NCBI RefSeq assembly: GCF_901538265.1
Contig: NZ_LR593886.1
Location: 5,415,738 to 5,479,737, forward strand
Length of the DNA stretch: 64,000 bases
Direction: 5' to 3'
Source of the DNA: Gemmata massiliana
GTDB taxonomy: Bacteria; Planctomycetota; Planctomycetia; Gemmatales; Gemmataceae
Shown: in pieces, positions 1 to 9,688 of the stretch
Position numbering within the stretch: the stretch's first letter is position 1
Layout of the letters: every line of letters starts with the position of its first letter
The notes under the pieces: model-generated
The model's input: the letters and a program-made list of their open reading frames with translations, nothing else
Told to the model about the DNA's origin: nothing
The model's database searches: none
Translations under genes and position numbers: made by a program

Positions 1-875
1 TTGATGACCGTGAGCGGGTTGCGGACCTCGTGCGCGATCCCGGCCGCCATCTGACCGACCCACGCGAGTTGTTCGGCCCGCAGTGCGTCGCGCTCGGTTT
101 GTTTCAGCCGATTGAGTACCGCGGCCGCGGCATGTGTCACGCGCTGGAGCGTCGTTCCGGGTGGCCCAGCAGTTTCTACTTCTGAGGGAACATGAGCCGC
201 CTCACCGAGCAGCGCCGCGGTATCGCGCAGCACGCGATCGGTGTTCAGCAGCGACCGCCGGAGCGAAACAGCGATCACCCACCCACCGAGCAACCCGGCC
301 ACCGATCCGCACACCCCCAGCCCTACCAGCCCCACGGTTAACCGTTGCGACAACTCCCGATTCGCCTCACTCGCGCGGTTCAGCATCCCTTCGTTGATCT
401 TCAGGTACTCGCGGGCTGGCTCTAGGATCTCGCGGGCGAGAACCGTGTCAATCAAGTCCAGTACCTTCGCGTACACGCCTTGTGACGGAGGGGCTTGTTC
501 GAGCCGGTCGTATTCGGCGAAAAAGTGCTCGTAGCCCTTGCGCACGCGCCGCATGAGAACCTGCTCCTGATCCATCGTGGCGAGCTTCTCTGCCCCCTCC
601 AGCGCTTCCGCGGCGCGCTGCTGGAGGCGCGGGACCGAGTCCAGGTGCTTCCGCTCGCCGGTAATCAGGTACCGGTCGAACTGGACGTGGATCTCGCGCA
701 GGCTGATCTCCAGTTCCTGTGCCGCGTGGACACTCGCTACGTGATTGTCGAGCATCACCGAGACGTTCCGCTGCGAGTCGCGCGCGTACCACGCGGCGCT
801 CACCGCCACCGCGACCAACAGCACACTGACCGCGGCAACCGGGGCGGTTAACCGCGCCACTATCCGGGTCTGCAT
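1..875 (-). CDS. Sensor histidine kinase, N-terminal part (truncated by window edge)
   Basis: Reading leftward from an ATG at 875, an open frame runs off the left edge without a stop. It opens with a membrane segment (MQTRIVARLTAPVAAVSVLL), then an extracytoplasmic four-helix-like region of about 150 residues. A second hydrophobic segment follows (LTVGLVGLGVCGSVAGLLGG), and near the edge the phospho-acceptor H-box reads MAAGIAHEVRNPLTVI. This is the standard layout of a membrane-bound two-component kinase: periplasmic sensor, HAMP-like linker, HisKA. The catalytic ATPase domain would lie outside the window. A purine-rich GGGGGA precedes the ATG at good spacing. The ligand and partner regulator cannot be told. 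The periplasmic part resembles a CHASE3/4HB-type sensor, but that is only inferred from its helical, charged composition. Confidence 0.85.
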   Translation of the reverse strand, partial: MQTRIVARLTAPVAAVSVLLVAVAVSAAWYARDSQRNVSVMLDNHVASVHAAQELEISLREIHVQFDRYLITGERKHLDSVPRLQQRAAEALEGAEKLATMDQEQVLMRRVRKGYEHFFAEYDRLEQAPPSQGVYAKVLDLIDTVLAREILEPAREYLKINEGMLNRASEANRELSQRLTVGLVGLGVCGSVAGLLGGWVIAVSLRRSLLNTDRVLRDTAALLGEAAHVPSEVETAGPPGTTLQRVTHAAAAVLNRLKQTERDALRAEQLAWVGQMAAGIAHEVRNPLTVI

Positions 876-1281
876 GAATCCCCCTCAATCAATCGCCCGC
901 ACTTATCTCTCATCGCGCATTGTGTGCGCAAATCTGCGTTCGTCCAAGCACCCAATTCCACAACGCGAACCGCGACCAATTTCTGGCCACCCGTTCGGGA
1001 TTTGTTCGTTTCCCCGACTCAAAGCACTTTGAACCGCGACGAACACATAACACCATCACCAACCACATGCGCTATAAACGCATCGCGCAAAACATGTAAC
1101 CAAAACGAGATACAAGTTCCGCCACCCGAAACGCATTCGCTCCGCGGTGCTGCGAAGGGCGAGTCGTTCGTTTCTGGCATCCTCGTTGCCTAGAGGCATG
1201 TGCAACCGCGGTGCCCGGAACATCAGTTTCGGGCGGATCTGCATTGGATGCAGTCATTTCTTCCGTTCTTGAGGTGACCCC
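876..1281. other. Intergenic region without a recognisable gene
   Basis: This 406-base gap separates the leftward kinase from the rightward GT20 gene, so it must hold both promoters. The short open frames here have no start signal or recognisable protein. It is somewhat richer in AT than its surroundings around 1040-1110. I saw no clear hairpin or consensus promoter. Confidence 0.5.
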
Positions 1282-2859
1282 GTGGGCTGGAGTAAGGAAC
1301 GATTGCAAGAAGTGGCTCGCACGCGGCTGGGCGGGGCCAAACTGATCGTGGTCGCGAACCGGGAACCGTACATCCACCGATACAAGGACGGCGAGGTCGA
1401 GTGGATTCGGCCCGCGGGTGGATTGACGACGGCTCTCGATCCGGTGATGCAAGCGTGCGGGGGCGTGTGGGTCGCTCACGGCTCGGGGGACGCGGACCGC
1501 GCGGTGACCGATGCGAGCGGTCGCGTGGGTGTCCCTCCGGACGATCCGAACTACGTGCTGCGTCGCGTGTGGCTCTCCAAGGACGACGAGGAGGGCTACT
1601 ACTACGGCACCGCCAACAGCATGTTGTGGCCCCTCTGCCACCAGGTGTTCGCCCGACCCGTTTTCGATCAGATCCACTGGGAAACGTACCGCAAAGTCAA
1701 CGAGACGTTCGCCGAGGCCGTACTTGAGGAAGCGCAAGGCGGCCCGGCGCTCGTCTTCGTGCAGGATTACCACTTCGCGCTACTACCCCGGTTGTTGAAG
1801 GCCGCCCGTCCGGACCTCGTCGTTGCCCAGTTCTGGCACATCCCGTGGCCCGGCCCGGAGAAGTTCCTGGTGTGCCCGTGGGCCAGGGAGCTGCTCGACG
1901 GGATGCTCGGGAACGACCTGTTCGGGTTCCACACGCAGAACGACTGCAACAACTTCCTGGAGTGTGTGGACCGCGCGCTCGAATGCCGCATCGACCGCGA
2001 GCGGTTCGCTGTGCAGCGCAGCGGGCAAGTCACGACCGTGCGCCCGTTCCCGATCAGCGTCGATCCGGAACTGGCCCAGGAATACCTGGGCGACGACTGG
2101 GAAGATCGCGCGAATGCGATGCGCAAGAAGCACCGGTTGGGCGATCGCGCGCTGATTGTTGGTGTGGACCGCGTGGATTACACGAAGGGCATCCCCGAGC
2201 GGCTCCAAGCCGTCGATCGGTTGCTCCAGAAGCACCCGGAGTTGAAGGGGCAGTTCCACTTCTTACAGGTTGGGGCGCCGAGTCGCACCCATATCCCCGC
2301 GTACCGCGACCTGACCGAAGAAGTGAACATGCTGGCCGAGCGCATCAACTGGGAACATGGAACGGAAGACTGGCAACCGGTGGTATTCCTCAACGAGCAT
2401 CACGGACCGGATGACATCTTCGTCCTCTATCGTGCGTCGGCGGGTTGCGTTGTTAGTTCCCTTCACGACGGGATGAACCTCGTCGCGAAAGAATTCGTGA
2501 CGGCACGCGACGACGATCGCGGAGTGCTCGTGCTGTCCCAATTCACAGGTGCCGCACGCGAACTGCCCGACGCGGTGATCGTGAATCCGTTCGATGTCGA
2601 AGAAATGGCCGACGGACTGTACGCATCGCTCACGATGCCTGCCCAGGAGCAAGAGCGGCGGATGCGGCGAATGCGTGCCCAGGTGGACGACCACAACATC
2701 TACCGCTGGGCCGGGGTGCTCCTCAGTGCCATCGGGAAGCTCATCCCGGACACGAGTGAAGTGCTGCCCACGCAAGTCGAACCCGATCCGCTCGACGTGA
2801 TCGAACGCGAAATCGCACGCGAAAACTACATCACCGCGCTCCGGCTCACCAGCGGTTAA
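1282..2859 (+). CDS. otsA: GT20-family trehalose-6-phosphate synthase-like glycosyltransferase
   Basis: The 525-residue protein matches the retaining GT20 family, which transfers glucose from a nucleotide sugar to a sugar phosphate, classically making trehalose-6-phosphate in the cytoplasm. Seen: the N-terminal nucleotide-fold motif VVANREPY (about residues 23-30), the [10 protein letters not shown] loop near 45-54, HGSGDADR, and the donor-binding motif [14 protein letters not shown] at 295-308, equivalent to VERLDYSKGLPER in OtsA. Near the C-terminus the donor-site motif [13 protein letters not shown] is intact. The start is a GTG at 1282 preceded by GAGGTGA. No trehalose-phosphatase gene or fused OtsB domain is visible here. 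The N-terminal REPY variant differs from E. coli OtsA (SNRI), so a related acceptor such as glycerol-3-phosphate (glucosylglycerol-phosphate synthase) is not excluded. Confidence 0.85.
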   Translation: MGWSKERLQEVARTRLGGAKLIVVANREPYIHRYKDGEVEWIRPAGGLTTALDPVMQACGGVWVAHGSGDADRAVTDASGRVGVPPDDPNYVLRRVWLSKDDEEGYYYGTANSMLWPLCHQVFARPVFDQIHWETYRKVNETFAEAVLEEAQGGPALVFVQDYHFALLPRLLKAARPDLVVAQFWHIPWPGPEKFLVCPWARELLDGMLGNDLFGFHTQNDCNNFLECVDRALECRIDRERFAVQRSGQVTTVRPFPISVDPELAQEYLGDDWEDRANAMRKKHRLGDRALIVGVDRVDYTKGIPERLQAVDRLLQKHPELKGQFHFLQVGAPSRTHIPAYRDLTEEVNMLAERINWEHGTEDWQPVVFLNEHHGPDDIFVLYRASAGCVVSSLHDGMNLVAKEFVTARDDDRGVLVLSQFTGAARELPDAVIVNPFDVEEMADGLYASLTMPAQEQERRMRRMRAQVDDHNIYRWAGVLLSAIGKLIPDTSEVLPTQVEPDPLDVIEREIARENYITALRLTSG

Positions 2860-2889
2860 CAACCAAAACGCCTCGTTTTCGGCGACTCC

Positions 2890-2909
2890 CGACCGCAAGT
2901 TAGCGGTCG
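2890..2909 (+). terminator. Short hairpin after the GT20 gene
   Basis: A 7-bp perfect stem (CGACCGC/GCGGTCG) with a 6-base loop lies 31 bases after the stop at 2859 and before the response-regulator start. No T-tract follows, so it is a weak terminator candidate; it may instead be a small palindromic repeat. Confidence 0.3.
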
Positions 2910-2986
2910 CGGAGCGTTCAACATCATACCGACCGTTCGAGTATCCAACGGCAGCAACTTTTAAACTCTGACCCGAAAAGGAACCA

Positions 2987-3397
2987 ATGACGCCCCCACG
3001 CGACTCCGACCGGCCCCGGTTGCCCGGTCTGTTGCTCGTCGACCCCGACCCCCGCGTGCGCGACGCACTCGCGCGTGCAATGGAGAACGAAGGTTGGCGC
3101 GTGTGGTCCGCAGCCGACGGAACGAGTGCGGTCGAAATCTATCACCAGAACCGGGACCAGATCGACGTGGCACTCGTGGACCTTCTGTTTCCGGGACTTC
3201 AGGGCGGACGCCTTTTAGCAGAATTGGGTCAACTCGATCCGGACCTCGTTCGCTGTGCGATGTCGGGCGGCGTGAACGCATACACGGCGTCCGCGTTCCG
3301 GCGAATGAGTGGTACCCCACTGTTCACCAAGCCCCTCGATACTCACGCACTCGCGTGCGCACTGCACGAGATGATGGCCCCCGTCAGCCCGAAATAG
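2987..3397 (+). CDS. Single-domain response regulator (receiver only)
   Basis: The 136-residue protein is a lone CheY-like receiver. Acidic-pocket residues D19 and D21 (LLVDPDP), phospho-acceptor D65 (VALVDLLFPG), the switch Ser94 (AMSGG) and Lys116 (LFTKP) are all in place. There is no output domain, so it should act by protein-protein contact or as a phosphorelay intermediate. The ATG at 2987 follows an AAAAGGA ribosome-binding site. It sits downstream of the GT20 gene with about 127 bases between. Many orphan kinases lie nearby, so its partner is not obvious. Confidence 0.85.
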   Translation: MTPPRDSDRPRLPGLLLVDPDPRVRDALARAMENEGWRVWSAADGTSAVEIYHQNRDQIDVALVDLLFPGLQGGRLLAELGQLDPDLVRCAMSGGVNAYTASAFRRMSGTPLFTKPLDTHALACALHEMMAPVSPK

Positions 3398-3461
3398 TTC
3401 GAGGTATGAAGTGAACGAGGCGAATAACGTCCGGGAAGTGCGGGCTCCATCTGCGGGGCGA

Positions 3462-4487
3462 TTATTTCATCTCCGCGGCCCACCTGAGTATGCGTTCGCA
3501 TCGACGCCCGGCGCGAGCGAGCATGTGATAACCGAGTGAATCCTCAGTGTTCTCATATGCCCCGTCCAGGGCTTCATACACGTCCGGATCGGTCGCCTGC
3601 CACAGCGCGATTCCAACACAACTCGATTGTGTGGCGCGCTGAAGGGCGGCGCGTGATTCCGGGTTGCGTCGCATGACGACCCGCCGCTCCGCCGCCAGCC
3701 GACGACGCTCGAGGTGGTAGTGATAGTCTTCCGCGTACCCGTTAATGCGGGCCAGCAGTGCCTGATTGGTCGTGTCTTGTTGGTAACGCCGATACCCCCA
3801 CAGGATCACCCGAACGGGCTTGGGGAGCGGGCGTGGCAATCCGCCCGCGGCAGCCCGCCCATATGCCAGCGCCAGGCGCCGAACTGCCCCCGGACTGGCG
3901 CGCTCGAGTGGCCCCGTCATCCGGCGGCCGCTGCATGAAACGCTACCCGCGTGGAAAGGCCAGGGGCGGACGGTGCCGGTGTCATCGAGGGTGCGATCGC
4001 GCAAGCGCAGCAGGCGCCGGTACACGAGTTCGCTCCCGATCTCGATGAACAGGTTCCGGAGGGCAACGAGTGACGAGACGAGGGCCTGCTCCGGGGGGAT
4101 CAGCAGTGTCGCCTGGATCACCTGAGCGAAACGAGGGCGCACCAGGTACCCCATGAACTCGTCGGGGGTCATCTCGTCGAATCGAGCCTCTGCTTCGGTC
4201 GCGCGCGCCATCCGATCATCGGCCAGTTGTTTGGCCTCCACGGACAAATCCGGGGGCGGGGTGGAGGAATCGAGGGCCGTGAGTCGCGTGAGGAGTATGC
4301 GGATAGTCTCATCGGAGGCGACGAACCGATCTAGTTCCTCCGCGGCGCGGAGGGCAATGCGGCGCGCGAGGCGGTAGCACTCGCCACCTCGGGCCGAGCG
4401 GAAGGGGGGCGCCACTGCGTCAGGGTACCGGGCAAGTTCCTCGTCGAGATCCCCAGGTGACACTTCAAAGTTGCGTGCTAGTCGCAT
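3462..4487 (-). CDS. Hypothetical protein, 341 residues
   Basis: I do not recognise this family. The frame is long and consistent in composition with neighbouring genes. The protein is charged and soluble-looking, rich in Arg (for example RRLAAERRVVMRRNPES and several RR pairs), with no signal peptide or membrane segment. The N-terminal half is Glu/Arg-rich and probably helical; the C-terminal 80 residues include YHYHLERRRLAAERR and two cysteines. The ATG at 4487 is divergent from the hybrid kinase at 4736, leaving a shared 248-base promoter region. It could be a regulatory partner of the signalling cluster, but nothing in the sequence proves that. Confidence 0.6.
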   Translation of the reverse strand: MRLARNFEVSPGDLDEELARYPDAVAPPFRSARGGECYRLARRIALRAAEELDRFVASDETIRILLTRLTALDSSTPPPDLSVEAKQLADDRMARATEAEARFDEMTPDEFMGYLVRPRFAQVIQATLLIPPEQALVSSLVALRNLFIEIGSELVYRRLLRLRDRTLDDTGTVRPWPFHAGSVSCSGRRMTGPLERASPGAVRRLALAYGRAAAGGLPRPLPKPVRVILWGYRRYQQDTTNQALLARINGYAEDYHYHLERRRLAAERRVVMRRNPESRAALQRATQSSCVGIALWQATDPDVYEALDGAYENTEDSLGYHMLARAGRRCERILRWAAEMK

Positions 4488-4735
4488 GGTCGAACCTCGC
4501 CGCGTGATCGTGAGGAAGCCACGAAAATGCAGGTGGCAGCAGATCGCTACGAATCCCTTCTCAATCGTTACACCCCGACAACTCTGGCCATCAACTCAGC
4601 GGATTTCAACGCAGGTATCGAAGCGAGATACCCCATCGCGCATGCTCTTCGTATCTGAAGAGGGTATTTTTGGGCCATAGGCGCATTTTTTGCACAACTT
4701 AAGACCCGCGCGATTGATTATCCTGGAAGTACACG

Positions 4736-7700
4736 ATGCCCTCTTCGAGTCCCCCCGTTGAATCTCACCAGAAAAAAGCCGATCTCCCACTCTTCATCGG
4801 CCTGACTGCAGTTGTCGGATTCTTCATTGTGAGCGGGGTTGTCGCGTACTGGAATACCCGCACCCTGAGCCGCAATGCGCAATCCGTTGCGCACACGCAC
4901 GAGGTGCTCACAACACTCGACGACATCCAGTCGTTGATGAAGGACGCGGAGACGGGCCAGCGAGGTTACGTCCTCACGGGCGACCCGCGTTACCTGGAAC
5001 CGCACACACTGGCCGTCGTCCGAGTCAAAGACAAGTTGAACGACGTCGAGCGGCTCACTGTCGATAACCCCGATCAACAAACCCGAATTCCCCTTCTCCG
5101 AAGTCTAATTGACGCAAAACTGGCCGAACTCGAAGAGACGATTGTCCTTCGGCGCACCCAGGGGTTCGAGGCCGCTCAGAAAATCGTCGCGACCGATCGC
5201 GGGAAAGCGACGATGGACGGCATCCGCGATCAAGCGGCCGGAATGGAGCGCACCGAGCGCGAACTCCGGACCCAGCGCTTCGCAGAAATGGACAAAGCTT
5301 ACTCGGTCGCCGTGGTCAGCGGAGTTCTCACCGGCGTGCTCGGCACTCTTCTTGCCGTGGCCGTCGCGTTCTTAGTTCGGCGTGCGGTCGCGCAACGGCG
5401 CGAGGAAGAGTGGCTCCAGAGCGGCCAAATCAAGCTCGGTGCGGCGATGACCGGCGACCAGCGGGTCGAACAGCTCGGCGAGAGCGTACTCAAGTTCCTG
5501 GCCGAGTATCTGGGTGCGCACGCAGGTGCGTTTTTCGCGCAAGAAGAGGGAAGCTTCCGTCGCGTCGCGACTTACGGCACTCCCGCCGGCGCCAGCACCC
5601 CGGAACGACTGGAGATGAGCGACGGGTTGGTCGGGCGCGCGATCAAAGACCGCCGATCGTTCTTCGTTCACGACGTACCCGACGGGTACCTGAAGGTCGG
5701 CTCGGCGCTCGGGCAGGCGAGTCCGCGACACCTCGCGATCATCCCGACCACGCTCGACAACTTCACGAATGCAGTGTTTGAACTCGGGTTCATTCACGCG
5801 CCCGTACCTTTATCCACCGAACTACTCGATCGGGCCGGAGAAGCGATCGGGCTGGCTGTCCGATCGGCGCGGTACCGCGCTCACCTTCAGAACTTGCTCG
5901 AAGAAACACAGCGCCAGTCGGAGGAGCTCCAAGCTCAAAGTGAGGAACTGCGTGTCTCGAACGAGGAGTTAGAGGAACAGAGCCGGGCACTCAAGGAATC
6001 GCAGGCCCGGTTGGAACTGCAACAGGCTGAACTGGAGCAGACGAACGCGCGGCTGGAAGAACAAACCCAAATGTTGGCCGACCAGCGCGACGACGCCACG
6101 CGATCACGCGCGGCCCTCCAGGTGAAGGCTAACGAACTCGAACAGGCCAGCCGGTACAAATCCGACTTCCTGGCGAACATGTCACACGAGCTGCGCACCC
6201 CGCTCAACTCATCGCTCATCCTCGCGAAGCTCCTCGCCGACAACCGCGAGGGGAACTTGACTGCCGAACAGGTGCGGTTCGCGGAAACGATTCAGTCCGC
6301 GGGGAACGACCTGCTCGCACTCATTAACGACATCCTCGATCTCTCGAAGATCGAGGCCGGGAAGATGGACGTGCGGGCCGAACCGGTCCGGTTGGCTCAA
6401 CTCGCGGAAGACCTCACGCGCGTGTTCCAGCCGGTCGCCGAGCAGAAAAAGCTCGCGTTTCAGATTCGGCTCGCTCCGGACTGCCCCGACTCCATCACCA
6501 CCGACCGCCAGCGCCTCGAACAGGTGCTCAAGAACCTGTTCTCGAACGCCCTGAAGTTCACCGAACGCGGCGAAGTGAGTATGGACGTGACCCGTGTCGC
6601 AGGCGACAAGATCGCGTTCGCGGTGCGCGACACCGGCATCGGTATTCCTGAGCAACAGCAGGAAGTCATTTTCGAGGCGTTCCGACAAGCCGACGGGACC
6701 ACCAGTCGCAAGTACGGCGGTACGGGTTTGGGGCTGTCGATCGGGCGCGAACTCGCGCGATTGTTGGCCGGCGAACTCGGAGTCGCGAGCGAACCGGGGC
6801 GCGGGAGCACGTTCACGATCACGCTCCCGATCACCTACGACCCGACACTCGTTGCTCCGCGCACGCGCGGCCCGATCACCGGCCCCGTAACTCCTGTCCC
6901 ACCGGTCACGGTCCCTGCTCCAGTACCCGCAGCGCCAATCGCCCCGCGCCTGGCACCGAATCTGGCACGTCGGTTCGAGGACGATCGCGAGCGCCTGACC
7001 GCGGATCGCCGGGTCATTCTTGTCGTCGAAGACGATGCCTCTTTTGCCCACATTATGTACGACCTCGCACACGAACTCGACTTCCAGTGCATTGTCGCGA
7101 GCAGCGCGGAGGAAGGGTTGGCGGCAGCAATCCAGCATCGCCCCAGTGCGGTCGTTCTCGATGTGGGGTTGCCCGATCACTCCGGGCTGTCCGTGCTCGA
7201 TCGACTCAAGCACGACGCGCGCACGCGGCACATTCCGGTTCACGTGGTTTCTGCCCACGACTACGCGCAAACTGCGCTCGCGCTGGGTGCGGTCGGGTAC
7301 ATGCTGAAGCCGGTCAAGCGCGAGCAACTGGTCGAAGCGCTCGAACGGCTCGAAACGCGCCTGGAACAGCGCCTGCGTCGCGTGCTGATTGTCGAAGACG
7401 ACGCGGTCCAGCTCGACAGCCTACGGAAGTTGCTCGGCACACACGATGTCGAGACGGTCGGCGCGAGGACCGCGGCCGAGTGCCTGGAGCGCCTCAAGAG
7501 CGAAACGTTCGACTGCATGGTGCTCGACCTGACGCTCCCGGATGCGTCCGGGTACTCGCTCCTCGAAACGTTGAGCCGCGAAGATGCCTATTCGTTCCCG
7601 CCCGTCATCGTGTACACCGGACGCGAACTTGCGGACGACGACGAGCAGCGCCTGCGCCGGTACTCGAAGTCGATCATCATCAAAGGCGCGAAGTCGCCCG

Positions 7701-8194
7701 AGCGGTTGCTCGATGAAGTAACGCTGTTCCTCCACCAGGTGGTATCGGAACTTCCGGCTGAGCAGCAGAAGATGCTGGAAAAGGCCCGGAGCCGAGACGC
7801 CGCGCTGGAGGGGCGCCGAATCCTGGTGGTCGAGGACGACGTGCGAAACGTGTTCGCACTGACAAGCATCCTGGAGCCGCGCGGCGCCGTGGTCACGATC
7901 GCGCGCAACGGGCGCGAGGCGCTCGAAGCCCTGGAGCGCTCGCTGGGCCAACCGGACCGGGCCATCGATTTGGTACTGATGGACGTGATGATGCCGGAAA
8001 TGGACGGGCTGACGGCCACGCGCGAGATCCGGAAGCGCGACGTGTGGAAGAAGCTCCCGATCATCACCCTCACGGCCAAGGCGATGCGGGACGACCAGGA
8101 CCAGTGCCTCGCGGCCGGAGCAAACGACTACATGGCGAAACCCCTGGACGTCGAGAAGTTACTGTCGCTGGTCCGCGTGTGGATGCCCAGGTAG
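4736..8194 (+). CDS. Hybrid histidine kinase: CHASE3-GAF-HisKA-HATPase-REC-REC-REC
   Basis: This 1152-residue membrane sensor has a membrane helix (about 20-41) and a CHASE3-type four-helix periplasmic domain containing TGQRGYVLTGDPRYL. A second helix (about 190-215), a GAF-like domain (about 225-380) and a long Glu/Gln-rich coiled coil (about 380-470) follow. HisKA has its acceptor at His484 (FLANMSHELRTPLN). The ATPase boxes are intact (LFSNALKF, DTGIGIP, GGTGLGLSI). Three receivers follow with acceptors near D809, D931 and D1083; the last has the full canonical set (MPEMDG, LTAKAM, AKPLD). The middle one lacks the usual KP ending (SIIIKGAKSPE). The coiled coil and GAF suggest redox or small-ligand input. 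The ATG at 4736 follows GGAAG. It heads the CheR/CheB/kinase cluster. Confidence 0.92.
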   Translation: MPSSSPPVESHQKKADLPLFIGLTAVVGFFIVSGVVAYWNTRTLSRNAQSVAHTHEVLTTLDDIQSLMKDAETGQRGYVLTGDPRYLEPHTLAVVRVKDKLNDVERLTVDNPDQQTRIPLLRSLIDAKLAELEETIVLRRTQGFEAAQKIVATDRGKATMDGIRDQAAGMERTERELRTQRFAEMDKAYSVAVVSGVLTGVLGTLLAVAVAFLVRRAVAQRREEEWLQSGQIKLGAAMTGDQRVEQLGESVLKFLAEYLGAHAGAFFAQEEGSFRRVATYGTPAGASTPERLEMSDGLVGRAIKDRRSFFVHDVPDGYLKVGSALGQASPRHLAIIPTTLDNFTNAVFELGFIHAPVPLSTELLDRAGEAIGLAVRSARYRAHLQNLLEETQRQSEELQAQSEELRVSNEELEEQSRALKESQARLELQQAELEQTNARLEEQTQMLADQRDDATRSRAALQVKANELEQASRYKSDFLANMSHELRTPLNSSLILAKLLADNREGNLTAEQVRFAETIQSAGNDLLALINDILDLSKIEAGKMDVRAEPVRLAQLAEDLTRVFQPVAEQKKLAFQIRLAPDCPDSITTDRQRLEQVLKNLFSNALKFTERGEVSMDVTRVAGDKIAFAVRDTGIGIPEQQQEVIFEAFRQADGTTSRKYGGTGLGLSIGRELARLLAGELGVASEPGRGSTFTITLPITYDPTLVAPRTRGPITGPVTPVPPVTVPAPVPAAPIAPRLAPNLARRFEDDRERLTADRRVILVVEDDASFAHIMYDLAHELDFQCIVASSAEEGLAAAIQHRPSAVVLDVGLPDHSGLSVLDRLKHDARTRHIPVHVVSAHDYAQTALALGAVGYMLKPVKREQLVEALERLETRLEQRLRRVLIVEDDAVQLDSLRKLLGTHDVETVGARTAAECLERLKSETFDCMVLDLTLPDASGYSLLETLSREDAYSFPPVIVYTGRELADDDEQRLRRYSKSIIIKGAKSPERLLDEVTLFLHQVVSELPAEQQKMLEKARSRDAALEGRRILVVEDDVRNVFALTSILEPRGAVVTIARNGREALEALERSLGQPDRAIDLVLMDVMMPEMDGLTATREIRKRDVWKKLPIITLTAKAMRDDQDQCLAAGANDYMAKPLDVEKLLSLVRVWMPR

Positions 8195-8197
8195 GGT

Positions 8198-8265
8198 CGT
8201 CGAAAGTCGAAAGTCCACTAATCCGAAGCCTCGACTTGTGACCTTCGACCTTACGACTTTCGACG
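8198..8265. repeat. 12-bp inverted repeat between hybrid kinase and cheR
   Basis: The arm CGTCGAAAGTCG (8198-8209) is matched exactly in reverse complement at 8254-8265 across a 44-base spacer that also holds partial copies of the same TCGAAAGT/ACCTTCGA motif. It starts right after the kinase stop and ends 11 bases before the favoured cheR start. It could act as a transcript hairpin tuning cheR expression, or be a small repeat element. Confidence 0.6.
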
Positions 8266-8276
8266 TGGAGCGTAAC

Positions 8277-9104
8277 GTGTCCGACAAGACCGAGGAGATC
8301 GAACTGCGACTGCTGCTCGACGCCATTTACCAGCGGTACCACTACGACTTCCGCGGGTACTCGGTGGCGTCGATCACCCGGCGCCTGCGTCAGGCCCGCG
8401 AGCGGTTCGGCTGCCGGAGTTTTTCACAGCTCCAGGACCGCGTGCTGCACGAACCCGCGGTGCTCCCGGAACTGTTGGCGTTCCTCACGGTGCAGGTGAG
8501 CGAACTGTTCCGCGACCCGGCGTACTTCCGGGCGATCCGCGAACAGGTGGTCCCGCACCTCCGCACGTACCCGTCGCTGAAGGTGTGGGTCGCGGGGTGC
8601 AGCGCCGGCGAGGAAGTGTACTCGCTCGCCATCCTGTTTCGCGAAGAGGGGTTGGAAGACCGCACGATGTTCTACGGCACGGACATCAACCCGGAGGCGA
8701 TCCGGAAAGCCGAGACTGGGATGTACGAGATCGACCGCCTCGCGCTCTTTACCGAGAACCACCGGCTCGCGGGAGGGAAGTCATCACTCTCGGATTACTA
8801 CACCGCGGCCTACGGTGCGGCCGTGTTCGACAAGACGCTGCGACGCCGGGCCGTGTTTTCCGACCACAGTTTGGTGACCGACGCAGTGTTCGCCGAGGTT
8901 CACCTCGTGTCCTGCCGCAACGTGCTGATTTACTTCGACCGCGAGTTACAAGACCGCACGATCGGGCTGTTTAAGGATTCGCTCGTCCGCAAGGGATTTC
9001 TCGGCCTGGGTGCGAAGGAGAGTTTGCGGTTCTCCGCACACGCCGACGCCTTCATCGAGTTCGCCCGGGACGAACGCATTTACCAGAAGAGGGGCACCAC
9101 GTGA
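8277..9104 (+). CDS. cheR: CheR-type protein-glutamate methyltransferase
   Basis: The product (275 residues from GTG 8277) is a SAM-dependent methyltransferase of the CheR family, which methylates glutamates on receptors. The N-terminal helical domain contains the FRGYSVASITRRLRQ element. The SAM site reads VWVAGCSAGEEVYSLAI, followed by FYGTDINPEAI and the RNVLIYFD motif. I prefer GTG 8277 over the upstream TTG at 8238 because a GGAG lies seven bases before it and the intervening codons fall inside an inverted repeat. The stop overlaps the cheB start (GTGA). No chemoreceptor, CheA or CheW gene is present in the window. It probably modifies the neighbouring kinase or feeds a non-chemotaxis pathway. 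Confidence 0.9.
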   Translation: MSDKTEEIELRLLLDAIYQRYHYDFRGYSVASITRRLRQARERFGCRSFSQLQDRVLHEPAVLPELLAFLTVQVSELFRDPAYFRAIREQVVPHLRTYPSLKVWVAGCSAGEEVYSLAILFREEGLEDRTMFYGTDINPEAIRKAETGMYEIDRLALFTENHRLAGGKSSLSDYYTAAYGAAVFDKTLRRRAVFSDHSLVTDAVFAEVHLVSCRNVLIYFDRELQDRTIGLFKDSLVRKGFLGLGAKESLRFSAHADAFIEFARDERIYQKRGTT

Positions 9105-9688
9105 CCCCCGAACCAACCCCCTCCCCCGGAGCAGTTGTCATCGGTGCGTCGGCCGGGGCCGTGGATGCCCTGTCCGCAATCCTGCCCGCGCTGCCCAAGG
9201 GGTATCCGCTATCGGTGATGGTTGTGGTCCACGTGCCGCCCGATAAAAAGAGCGTCATGGCCGAACTTTTTAGGAACAAGTGCCGCATGGACGTGTGCGA
9301 GGCCGACGACAAGGAACCTCTCGTTCCGGGCACGGTCTACTTCGCCCCTCCCGACTACCACCTGTTAGTGGAACCGGACCGGCGCCTCTCGCTGTCGAAC
9401 GAGGAGCCGGTCCACTACTCGCGCCCGGCCATCGACGTACTGTTCGAGTCGGCCGCCGACGTCTTCGAGGGCGACCTCGTGGGGGTGCTACTCACGGGCG
9501 CGAGTTCCGACGGCGCGCGGGGGCTGCGTGCGGTGTGCGATGCGGGCGGAACGGCCCTCGTTCAGCACCCCGACGAAGCGGCGGTCGCGACCATGCCCCG
9601 AGCCGCGATCGCGGCGTGCCCGATGGCCTCCGTGATGTACCTGGAACAGATCGCGGCGTACCTCCGCGACCTGGGGAGGAGGCCATGA
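9101..9688 (+). CDS. cheB: CheB-type methylesterase, catalytic domain only
   Basis: The 195-residue protein is the CheB hydrolase domain without the usual N-terminal receiver. The catalytic triad is recognisable: Ser17 in GASAGA, His44 in VVVHVPPD, and Asp137 in TGASSDGARG. FAPPDYHL and the SRPAIDVLFESAA element also match. It removes methyl groups added by CheR or deamidates glutamines. Translation is coupled on both sides: its GTG overlaps the cheR stop and its TGA overlaps the ATG of the next kinase. Without its own receiver, control must come from partners, perhaps the REC-kinase-REC encoded next. Confidence 0.9.
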   Translation: MTPEPTPSPGAVVIGASAGAVDALSAILPALPKGYPLSVMVVVHVPPDKKSVMAELFRNKCRMDVCEADDKEPLVPGTVYFAPPDYHLLVEPDRRLSLSNEEPVHYSRPAIDVLFESAADVFEGDLVGVLLTGASSDGARGLRAVCDAGGTALVQHPDEAAVATMPRAAIAACPMASVMYLEQIAAYLRDLGRRP

